NCBI GenBank assembly: GCA_004299665.1
Contig: SCQZ01000453.1
Span: 1-7,384, forward strand
Origin: Jatrophihabitans sp.
Lineage (GTDB): Bacteria; Actinomycetota; Actinomycetes; Mycobacteriales; Jatrophihabitantaceae
DNA: 7,384 bases
Direction: 5' to 3'
Position numbers and translations under genes: made by a program. The first letter of the stretch is position 1. The number at the start of each line of letters is the position of its first letter. Below the pieces are notes generated by a model. That model was not told the DNA's origin and did no database searches. It saw nothing but the letters and a program-made list of their open reading frames with translations. Of the stretch, positions 1-5,349 are shown piece by piece.

Positions 1-174
1 CTGTACGCCGCCGGGAACGCCAGCAGCCCCGTCATGGGTCACACCTACGCCGGTCCCGGCGCGACCATCGGCCCGGCCCTCGTGTTCGGCTACCTGGCCG
101 GGCAGCACCTCGCCCGGACCGCCGCCCCCGCCGGCGCCGACCGTGACAGCGGATCGGACGCTCTGGCACCCTGA
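1..174 (+). CDS. kstD: 3-ketosteroid-delta1-dehydrogenase, C-terminal 57 residues (5' end outside window)
   Basis: Only the last 57 codons are present, ending in TGA at 172-174. They form the C-terminal FAD-binding and active-site segment of a KstD-type flavoprotein, which oxidises the C1-C2 bond of 3-keto-4-ene steroids in ring A. The visible signature is GHTYAGPGATIG: a Tyr (residue 16 of the fragment) followed four residues later by a Gly. This matches the Tyr487/Gly491 pair that polarises the 3-keto group in Rhodococcus KstD1, as I recall it, and the segment after it fits the FAD-contacting C-terminus. The tail of about 40 residues after that Tyr is somewhat longer than in KstD1. The gene lies next to ltp2, and in Mycobacterium tuberculosis kstD is also close to ltp2 (Rv3537 and Rv3540c). 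A related FAD-dependent fumarate-reductase-like steroid dehydrogenase cannot be excluded from a fragment. Confidence 0.82.
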   Translation: MYAAGNASSPVMGHTYAGPGATIGPALVFGYLAGQHLARTAAPAGADRDSGSDALAP

Positions 175-179
175 GCGCC

Positions 180-458
180 ATGTGCCGCAACATCCGCACC
201 CTGCACAACTTCGCGCCACCGGCCACCCCGGAGGAGGTGCGGGCCGCCGCGCTGCAGTACGTCCGCAAGATCAGTGGCGCGGCCAAGCCGTCCGCCGCGA
301 ACCGTCCGGCGTTCGACGAGGCGGTCGGCGCCGTCGCGGCGATCACCCAGCACCTCCTCGACGCCCTGGTCACGCCGGCCCCGCCGCGCGACCGCGAGGT
401 CGAGGCCGTCAAGGCGCGTGCGCGTGCCGCGGCGCGGTACCGGCCCGCGCCGGGCTGA
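180..458 (+). CDS. DUF2277 family protein, 92 aa
   Basis: A small soluble protein of unknown function, recognised as DUF2277 from its start MCRNIRTLHNF, the block PPATPEEVRAAALQYVRKISG and the late stretch PPRDREVEAVKARARAAARY. The length is typical of the family as I know it. No signal peptide or membrane segment is seen. Cys2 sits inside the conserved MCRNI start, which supports ATG at 180 as the true start. The gene begins 5 bases after the kstD stop with no clear Shine-Dalgarno sequence, so it is probably co-transcribed and translated by coupling with kstD. It converges on ltp2, with only 10 bases between the two stops. I know of no assigned role, and a link to steroid metabolism rests on position alone. 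Confidence 0.88.
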   Translation: MCRNIRTLHNFAPPATPEEVRAAALQYVRKISGAAKPSAANRPAFDEAVGAVAAITQHLLDALVTPAPPRDREVEAVKARARAAARYRPAPG

Positions 459-468
459 TACCGCGGCG

Positions 469-1638
469 TCAGCGGCCGAGCACCAAGCCTGACGTGGGTA
501 CGCCGGTGCCCGCGGTGACGAGCACGTGCTCGACGCGTGCGACCTGGTTCACGGCCGTGCCGCGCACCTGCCGGACGCCCTCGGCGATGCCGTTCATGCC
601 GTGGATGTACGCCTCCCCCAGTTGCCCGCCGTGCGGGTTCACCGGCAGCCGGCCGTCGATCTCGATGCCGCCGTCGGCGACGAAGTGCCGCGCCTCGCCG
701 CGCGGGCAGAAGCCCAGTTCCTCGAGTTGCATCAGCACGAACGGCGTGAAGTGGTCGTACAGGACCGCGACGTCGACGTCCTGCGCCGTGATGCCGGCCT
801 GCGCCCACAACTGGTTCGCGACGATGCCCATCTCCGGCAGGCCGGTGAGCGCGTCGCGGTAGTAGCTGGTCATCACGAACTGGTCCGGCCCGCTGCCCTG
901 GGCGGCCGCGCGCACCAGCACCGGCGGCTGCGCCAGGTCCCGCGCCCGCTCGGCGGAGGTCACCACGACGGCCACGCCGCCGTCGGACTCCTGGCAGCAG
1001 TCCAGCAGGTGCAGCGGCTCGGTGATCCACCGCGAGGCCTGGTGTTCGGCCAGCGTGATCGGCCTGCCGTAGAAGAAGGCCTTCGGGTTGGTCGCGGCGT
1101 GCCTGCGGTCGGCCACCGCCACCCGGCCGAAGTCCTCGCTCGTCGCCCCCGTCACGTGCATGTAGCGGCGCGCCACCATCGCCACCTGCGCCCCTGGGGT
1201 GCCCAGTCCCATCGGGTACGACCAGCTCGCGTCGACCCCGGAAGAGGTCGGCGCCGACGCCAGCGCCGTGGAGAACTGCCCGAACCGGTGCCCGGAACGC
1301 TCGTTGAACGCCCGGTAGCAGACGACGACCTCGGCCACCCCGGCGGCGATCGCGAGCGCCGCCTGCTGGACGGTGGCGCAGGCGGCGCCGCCGCCGTAGT
1401 GGATCCGGCTGAAGAACCTCAGCTGCGGGATGCCCAGTTCGCGCGCGACCGCGGCCTCGGTGTTGGTGTCCATGGTGAAGGTCACCAGCCCGTCGACGTC
1501 GGCCGGGCGCAGACCGGCGTCGGCCAGCGCGGCCCGCACCGCCTGGGCGGCCAGCTTGAGCTCGGAGCGGCGCGAGTCCTTGGAGAACTCGGTGGCCCCG
1601 ATCCCGACGACGGCCGCCCGGCCGCCGATGCCCGTCAC
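469..1638 (-). CDS. ltp2: Ltp2, thiolase-like steroid side-chain retro-aldolase
   Basis: Lipid-transfer protein 2, a 389-residue thiolase-fold protein (the M. tuberculosis protein, Rv3540c, has about the same length). With the DUF35 domain of ChsH2 it performs the retro-aldol cleavage of the 17-hydroxy-3-oxo-pregnene-20-carboxyl-CoA intermediate, giving the C17-ketone (androstenedione type) and propionyl-CoA, the last step of cholesterol side-chain removal. Family features are the N-terminal AAVVGIGATEFSKDS, HYGGGAACATVQQAALAI around residues 80-97, VLYDHFTP at 292-299 and NPHGGQLGEAYIHGMNG at 334-350. Tyr294 and Tyr344 carry the same numbers as the catalytic tyrosines I recall for Thermomonospora curvata Ltp2. 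The start is GTG at 1638-1636; it overlaps the chsH1 stop (GTGA, 1635-1638), so translation is coupled. It is the last gene of the chsH2-chsH1-ltp2 string. Expression should follow the KstR operator at 2955. Confidence 0.93.
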   Translation of the reverse strand: MTGIGGRAAVVGIGATEFSKDSRRSELKLAAQAVRAALADAGLRPADVDGLVTFTMDTNTEAAVARELGIPQLRFFSRIHYGGGAACATVQQAALAIAAGVAEVVVCYRAFNERSGHRFGQFSTALASAPTSSGVDASWSYPMGLGTPGAQVAMVARRYMHVTGATSEDFGRVAVADRRHAATNPKAFFYGRPITLAEHQASRWITEPLHLLDCCQESDGGVAVVVTSAERARDLAQPPVLVRAAAQGSGPDQFVMTSYYRDALTGLPEMGIVANQLWAQAGITAQDVDVAVLYDHFTPFVLMQLEELGFCPRGEARHFVADGGIEIDGRLPVNPHGGQLGEAYIHGMNGIAEGVRQVRGTAVNQVARVEHVLVTAGTGVPTSGLVLGR

Positions 1639-2024
1639 GGCGTCACCCCGCTGACCGTGACCGTGCCGCTCACGTGGTCGCCGAGCGAACCGCGGCCGAT
1701 GACCGACACCGTCACCCGGTCGCCGTCGACGGCCGTGACCTCGCCGCTGAAGTGCAGCGTGTCGTAGGCGTAGCAGGGAACCCCGAGGCGGATCTTGATG
1801 TCGTGGACCCGCGCGGCAGGGCCCGCCCAGTCGGTCACGAACCGCTGGACCAGGCCGGTGTCGGTGAGGATGTTCACGAAGATGTCCTTGCTGCCGCGGG
1901 CCAGCGCCGCGTCCCGGTCGTGGTGCACGTCCTGGAAGTCGCGGGTGGCAACGGCGGTGGCGACCACGAACGTCGGGGTGGCCTCGACCGTCATCGCGGG
2001 CAGTGCGGTTCCGGGACCGATCAT
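1635..2024 (-). CDS. chsH1: ChsH1, small MaoC-like subunit of steroid enoyl-CoA hydratase
   Basis: A 129-residue single hot-dog (MaoC-like) protein that pairs with the N-terminal domain of ChsH2. The pair hydrates the C17 double bond of the 3-oxo-pregna-4,17-diene-20-carboxyl-CoA side-chain intermediate. The signature is ATRDFQDVHHDRDAALARGSKDIFVN (residues 26-51), carrying Asp32 and the His34/His35 pair, followed by TDTGLVQRFVTDWAG and RLGVPCYAYDTLHFSGEV. ChsH2 has Tyr where the hydratase-2 His is expected, so the catalytic acid/base residues are most likely supplied by this subunit. I chose ATG at 2024, which overlaps the chsH2 stop as ATGA (2021-2024), over longer upstream extensions of the frame, because the upstream part reads as the out-of-frame shadow of the DUF35 domain. 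Its stop overlaps the ltp2 GTG. Equivalent to Rv3541c. Confidence 0.92.
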   Translation of the reverse strand: MIGPGTALPAMTVEATPTFVVATAVATRDFQDVHHDRDAALARGSKDIFVNILTDTGLVQRFVTDWAGPAARVHDIKIRLGVPCYAYDTLHFSGEVTAVDGDRVTVSVIGRGSLGDHVSGTVTVSGVTP

Positions 2025-2941
2025 CGCGCCGGCCGCCAGTCGGGAAGGGTGAGGCCGTCGTCGACGCGGGTCAGCGCCGCCTCGACCGCCATCCCGATCC
2101 GCACCTCGCCCGGGTCGACCCCGACGAGTCCGCCGAGCATCCGGACCCCCTCCTCGAGTTCCACGAGGGCCACGACGAACGGCACCGTCCGGCCCGGCAC
2201 CGGCGGGTGGTGGTGCACCACGTAGCTGAAGACCGTGCCGCGTCCCGAGGCGAGCACGTAGCCGGGATCGTCGGCGCCGCAGGACGGGCACATCGGCCCG
2301 GGTGGGTGGCGCAGCGTGCCGCAGGCGCCGCAGCGCTGGATGCGCAACTCCCCCGCGGCGGTTCCCTCCCAGAAGAAGGCGGTGTCGCGGCTGACGACCG
2401 GACGCACCGCGTCCGCCCCGGCCGGGGCAGCGGCCGGACCGGGCGCGAACTTGAGGACGCGGAAGCGCATCTCGGCGACCGGTTCCTCGCCGGAGTACCA
2501 GACGTTGCGGGTGGTGACGAACCAGCCGTCACCGAGCGCCGTCCGCTTCGGGCCGGTGACGTCCTCCAGCGCGGTGGTCATGCGCAGGTGCTCGCCGACG
2601 CGCAGGTAGCGGTGGTAGGTCTGCTCGCAGTTGGTGGCGACGACGGAGGTGAAGCCGGCCTCGTCCAGCAGGGCGGTCATGATCTGCAGCGGGTCGTCGG
2701 CGGCGCGCCGGCCGTGCAGGCCGGCCATCGTCCAGACCTGGATCATGGCCGGCGGCGCGACCACGCCGGGGTGGCCGGCGGCGCGTGCGGCGGCCTCGGA
2801 GGTGTAGATCGGGTTCGCGTCGCCGAGCGCCTCGACCCAGTTGTTGATCATCGGCTGGTTCACCGGATCGCGGGCCGATCGCGGCGCGCACTCCCCGGCC
2901 GCGCGGACCTGTCCGGCACGCCCGAGGATGTCGACCGTCAT
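2021..2941 (-). CDS. chsH2: ChsH2, MaoC-like hydratase fused to DUF35 aldolase-partner domain
   Basis: A 306-residue two-domain protein. Residues ~1-165 are a MaoC-like hydratase half (NQPMINNWVEALGDANPIYTSE, VAPPAMIQVWTMAG) that forms the steroid 17-enoyl-CoA hydratase with ChsH1. In the hydratase-2 motif GDxNPxH the His is replaced by Tyr46, typical of this non-catalytic half. Residues ~185-306 form a DUF35 domain with a rubredoxin-like zinc ribbon, C204-x2-C207-x10-C218-x2-C221, and an OB fold (GTVFSYVVHHHPP). DUF35 binds Ltp2 and is required for the retro-aldol step, so hydratase and aldolase are physically coupled. The linker (about 167-180) is rich in Ala and Pro. The start is ATG at 2941 with the strong ribosome site AGGAGGG at 2952-2946. 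It is first in its operon here, right behind a KstR operator; in M. tuberculosis (Rv3542c) it is preceded by chsE2, chsE1 and cyp125. Confidence 0.94.
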   Translation of the reverse strand: MTVDILGRAGQVRAAGECAPRSARDPVNQPMINNWVEALGDANPIYTSEAAARAAGHPGVVAPPAMIQVWTMAGLHGRRAADDPLQIMTALLDEAGFTSVVATNCEQTYHRYLRVGEHLRMTTALEDVTGPKRTALGDGWFVTTRNVWYSGEEPVAEMRFRVLKFAPGPAAAPAGADAVRPVVSRDTAFFWEGTAAGELRIQRCGACGTLRHPPGPMCPSCGADDPGYVLASGRGTVFSYVVHHHPPVPGRTVPFVVALVELEEGVRMLGGLVGVDPGEVRIGMAVEAALTRVDDGLTLPDWRPAR

Positions 2942-2945
2942 CCTG

Positions 2946-2952
2946 CCCTCCT
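2946..2952 (-). promoter_or_regulatory. Shine-Dalgarno site of chsH2
   Basis: AGGAGGG on the - strand, four bases before the ATG at 2941. It fixes the chsH2 start and lies just two bases from the KstR operator, so the untranslated leader must be short. Confidence 0.75.
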
Positions 2953-2954
2953 GA

Positions 2955-2968
2955 TAGAACGCGTTCTA
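2955..2968. promoter_or_regulatory. KstR operator 1 (chsH2 / alpha-beta hydrolase divergent promoter)
   Basis: TAGAACGCGTTCTA is a perfect 14-base palindrome that matches the KstR consensus T-N2-AAC-N2-GTT-N2-A at every fixed position. It lies in the 78-base gap between the divergent chsH2 (start 2941, -) and the alpha/beta hydrolase (start 3020, +), so one bound repressor could block both. On the - strand a GATACT hexamer (2973-2968) is a possible -10 for chsH2; on the + strand TAGTAT (2967-2972) overlaps the right arm. Confidence 0.88.
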
Positions 2969-2972
2969 GTAT
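2967..2972 (+). promoter_or_regulatory. Putative -10 box of the alpha/beta hydrolase
   Basis: TAGTAT fits the actinobacterial -10 pattern TAnnnT and overlaps the right arm of KstR operator 1. The same hexamer sits in the same place relative to operator 2. No clear -35 is seen. It predicts a transcript start near 2979 and a leader of about 40 bases carrying AGGAG at 3008-3012. Confidence 0.45.
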
Positions 2973-3007
2973 CGGGGGCGCCACCCCGAGCGGCAACACC
3001 GGCCACG

Positions 3008-3012
3008 AGGAG
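3008..3012 (+). promoter_or_regulatory. Shine-Dalgarno site of the alpha/beta hydrolase
   Basis: AGGAG lies seven bases before the ATG at 3020. It decides the start, because the reading frame is open far upstream (back to about 2003) as an antisense shadow of chsH2. Confidence 0.7.
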
Positions 3013-3019
3013 ATCGCCC

Positions 3020-3946
3020 ATGAGCGCACTCGGCACGCGCGCCGTCGCGGTGGCGGCGCGCTGGCTGCGGCTGCCCGCGGTGGGCGAGGTTCCGGAGGGC
3101 ACGGTGGTGGAACTGCCCGGGCGGGGCAGCACGTTCGTGGTGGACACCGGAGCACCCTACGACGGCGCCCCGGTCGTCGTGTTGCTGCATGCCCTGTGCT
3201 GCACCGGGCTGCTCAGCTGGTACCCGGCGCTCGCGCCGCTCGGGCGGCGCTACCGGGTGATCGCGTTCGACCAGCGCTGGCACGGCCGGGGCATCCGCTC
3301 GCCGCGGTTCAGGTTGGAGGACTGCGCCGACGACCTGGCCGCGCTCGCCGACGTCCTGGGGATCGGCCGGTTCGTGGCCGTCGGGTACTCGATGGGCTCG
3401 CTGGTGGCGCAACTGGCCTGGCGCCGCCACCCGGAGCGGGTCGACGGCGCGGTGCTCGCCGCGTCGACCGCGGCGTTCCTGCCGCCGGGGCGCCACCCCC
3501 GCCTCGTGCGTGCCGCGAGCCGCCGCATCGCGCGGTCCGCCGCCGGCCTGCGCGCGATGCCGCCCGACGCCACGGACCGCATGAGCGGCACCGACGCCAC
3601 GGACCGCACCGACGGCACCGGCGAGTGGGCGCTGCGCCAGTTCCGCCAGACCTCGGCCGCCGAGATCGCGACGGCGGCCGCCACCATCGCGCGCTTCGAC
3701 TCGACCGCGTGGATCCACCGGATGACCGTCCCCACGGCGCTGGTGCTCACCCGGCGGGACCGGATGGTCCTGCCCCGCTGGCAGCACGCGCTGGCGCGCT
3801 CGCTGCCGGACGCCGCCGTCTACGAGATCGACACCGGGCACGCGGGCTGCGTGCGCGCCAGCGAGGTGTTCGTCCCGGCGCTGCTGGCGGCCTGCGCCTC
3901 GGTCACGAACCGCTGTGCGCCCGAGCGGCGCCCACCAGTTCGGTGA
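3020..3946 (+). CDS. Alpha/beta-fold hydrolase, KstR-regulated, substrate unknown
   Basis: A 308-residue alpha/beta hydrolase. The core starts with VVVLLHALCCTG (oxyanion-hole region, residues 52-63) and VIAFDQRWHGRG (80-91). The nucleophile elbow is GYSMGS with Ser124, the acid is probably Asp247 in LTRRDRMVLP, and the catalytic His is His274 in DTGHAGC. The fold resembles small esterases, C-C hydrolases and haloperoxidase-type members, but none of the motifs fixes the substrate; I do not recognise it as HsaD. The cap region (about 155-225) holds a short tandem repeat (DATDR twice). The N-terminus (AVAVAARWLRLP) is mildly hydrophobic but is not a convincing signal peptide. The gene diverges from chsH2 across KstR operator 1, so it is probably induced with sterol side-chain breakdown. 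Its last 44 bases overlap the end of the convergent acyltransferase gene, and the C-terminal dozen residues look like a poorly conserved tail. Confidence 0.88.
   Translation: MSALGTRAVAVAARWLRLPAVGEVPEGTVVELPGRGSTFVVDTGAPYDGAPVVVLLHALCCTGLLSWYPALAPLGRRYRVIAFDQRWHGRGIRSPRFRLEDCADDLAALADVLGIGRFVAVGYSMGSLVAQLAWRRHPERVDGAVLAASTAAFLPPGRHPRLVRAASRRIARSAAGLRAMPPDATDRMSGTDATDRTDGTGEWALRQFRQTSAAEIATAAATIARFDSTAWIHRMTVPTALVLTRRDRMVLPRWQHALARSLPDAAVYEIDTGHAGCVRASEVFVPALLAACASVTNRCAPERRPPVR
3564..3617 (+). repeat. Two tandem 27-base units in the hydrolase cap region
   Basis: Units 3564-3590 and 3591-3617 agree at 23 of 27 positions and share the exact 17-base block CCGACGCCACGGACCGC. The unit is nine codons, so the frame is kept, giving DATDRMSG-T then DATDRTDG-T at protein residues about 183-200. 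Confidence 0.8.
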
Positions 3947-5302
3947 GCGCCGGCGGGAAGTCGTCGGCGAGCGACCAGAGTGCGGGCGCGAGTTCGCGGG
4001 CCGCGATGATGCCGATGTCGACGCTGCCCGCGTTGGACACCACCGTCACGTTCAGGCCGGCGCCGTGGAACACCGGCCCGAAGGGGTAGAAGCCGTCGAT
4101 GCGGGCGCCGGCGAAGTAGATCGGCACCGGCGGTCCCGGGACGTTCGAGATGACCAGGTTGTGGATCACGGGGGTGTGCTCGGCCAGGCGCAGCCGGCTG
4201 ACCAGGCGCATCGCCAGACCCACCGTGTTGGCCGGGGCGAACTGCGCCCAGTCCTGCAGCATCGAGGCGCTGATGGTGCGGTGGTGCTCCTTGGCCACCG
4301 CCGTCTGTGCAGCGATCGTGCGCAGGCGTTCGACGGGGTCGGCGACGTTGCTGGCGAGGGTGGTGAACATGCCCGACACGCGATTCACGCCGGCCCGGTC
4401 CGACCGGTCGCGGACCGAGACCGGCACCATCGCGACGAGCGAGGTGGCCGGCAGTTCCCCGCGGTCGTCCAGGTAGCGCCGCAGCGCGCCGGAGCACATC
4501 GCCAGCACGACGTCGTTGACGGTCGTGCCGAAGGCGTTCTTGACCGTCTTGATGTCGTCCAGCCCGACGCGGGTGTAGGCGACGCAGCGGTGGCCGGTGA
4601 CGGTGCCGTTGAAGGACGTCCGGGGCGCGGTGAAGGGCGCGGGCATCGCCTGGCCGTGCCGGGTCCGCCGGATCCACTGAGGCAGCACGTTGAGCGTCTG
4701 CGGCAGCAGGGTCGGCAGCCGCAGCGGCCGCCGCAGCCACCGGATCGCGCCGTCGGTGATCAGCGCGAGATCGCTGGGAGCGGGCTCCGGCGACAGCGCG
4801 GGCGGTCCCCGAGCGGCGGCGCGCCGGGTTCGAGGCTGCACAGGTCCGAGACCAGCGTGGCCCCGGTGACCCCGTCGACGGTCGCGTGGTGCAACTTGGT
4901 GAAGACCGCGATGCGCCCCTGGGCGAGTCCCTCGAGCACCCAGAACTCCCACAGCGGCCTGCTGCGGTCCAGGGGTTGCGCCGCCAGATCGGCGCAGACC
5001 TGGGCGACCTGCTCGCGCTCGCCCGGCGCGGGCACGGTGATGCGCCGCACGTGGTGCTCGATGTCGAAGTCCTCGTCGTCCACCCAGACCGGGTGGTCCA
5101 GGTTGAGCGCGTGGTCGTGCACCCGCCGGCGGAACTGGGGCGTGTTGCGGGTGCGCGCGGCGATCGTGTCGCGCAGGGCGGTGAAGTCGTAGCCATCCGG
5201 GATGGTGCTCGGGTCGAGGACCAGCAACCCGCAGACGTGCATGAGGTGCGCCGCGTTCTCGAAGTAGAGGAAACTGGCGTCCAGGCCGCTGAGGTGTTCC
5301 AC
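3903..5302 (-). pseudogene. WS/DGAT-family acyltransferase (wax ester synthase / diacylglycerol acyltransferase), frameshifted
   Basis: Two adjacent frames together make one WS/DGAT protein of about 465 residues, the usual family length. The first part (5302 to about 4800) starts MEHLSGLDASFLYFENAAHLMHV, has PLWEFWVLEG (116-125), and carries the catalytic HHxxxDG as HHATVDG with His138/His139 and Asp143. The second part (about 4800 to 3903, shifted by one base) has NDVVLAMCSGALRRYL, the SNVPGPPVPIYFAG block and GLNVTVVSN near the C-terminus. Such enzymes esterify an acyl-CoA to a diacylglycerol or long-chain alcohol, making storage lipid at the membrane. As read, the first frame stops at 4760 after a nonsense tail, so the product would be cut to about 180 residues. 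The start is GTG at 5302, probably leaderless, under the shared KstR operator at 5305-5334. It could be a true pseudogene, a phase-variable gene or a sequencing error. WS/DGAT genes also sit beside lipC, lipM and lipQ in M. tuberculosis. Confidence 0.87.
4797..4815 (-). other. Probable frameshift site in the WS/DGAT gene
   Basis: On the - strand the first frame reads LEPGAPPLGDRP and then turns into RCRRSP with a stop at 4760. Starting at the same place, the frame one base back reads ALSPEPAPSDLALITDG and carries the rest of the family. Adding one base, for example to the three-C run at 4802-4800, would join them as GDRPALSPEP. The site is next to short G/C runs (4800-4802, 4807-4810), where both real slips and sequencing errors are common. 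I see no convincing programmed-frameshift heptamer. Confidence 0.8.
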
Positions 5303-5304
5303 GA

Positions 5305-5334
5305 CCCAATACTAGAACACGTTCTAGTATTGGG
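5305..5334. promoter_or_regulatory. KstR operator 2, long palindrome shared by WS/DGAT and LipC-like esterase
   Basis: The 14-base arms CCCAATACTAGAAC and GTTCTAGTATTGGG are exact inverted repeats around a two-base centre (AC, 5319-5320). The core at 5313-5326 matches the KstR consensus at every fixed position. The palindrome fills most of the 47 bases between the two divergent GTG starts (5302 and 5350). It is AT-rich compared with everything around it and contains possible -10 boxes on both strands, so repressor binding should block both promoters. Confidence 0.9.
5309..5314 (-). promoter_or_regulatory. Putative -10 box of the WS/DGAT gene (leaderless)
   Basis: TAGTAT on the - strand lies in the outer arm of the palindrome and ends six bases before the GTG at 5302. 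A transcript starting at the usual distance would begin at the start codon itself. There is no Shine-Dalgarno sequence in the gap, which agrees with leaderless translation. Confidence 0.5.
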
Positions 5335-5335
5335 C

Positions 5336-5341
5336 TACACT
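5336..5341 (+). promoter_or_regulatory. Putative -10 box of the LipC-like esterase (leaderless)
   Basis: TACACT fits TAnnnT and ends eight bases before the GTG at 5350, so the transcript would begin at or next to the start codon. No ribosome site is seen. An alternative -10 is TAGTAT at 5325-5330, which would leave a leader of about 13 bases. Confidence 0.5.
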
Positions 5342-5349
5342 GGACTGCT

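Noticed and set aside
809..816. AACTGGTT inside ltp2 as a fourth KstR site
   Set aside because: The outer T and A of the consensus are missing and it encodes conserved protein sequence (NQLW).
526..1767. Long + strand open frame opposite ltp2 and chsH1
   Set aside because: It is antisense to well-recognised genes and has the Arg/Pro/Ala/Gly/His-rich composition typical of shadow frames in GC-rich DNA.
2003..3019. Upstream extension of the alpha/beta hydrolase frame
   Set aside because: This part lies antisense to chsH2 and crosses the KstR promoter. The AGGAG site at 3008-3012 and ATG at 3020 mark the real start.
4797..4815. Programmed -1 ribosomal frameshift in the WS/DGAT gene
   Set aside because: I see no X-XXY-YYZ slippery heptamer in the correct frame, and I know of no programmed shift in this family; a mutation or sequencing error explains it more simply.
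3915..5192. Long + strand open frame opposite the WS/DGAT gene
   Set aside because: No recognisable family; shadow of the two WS/DGAT frames.
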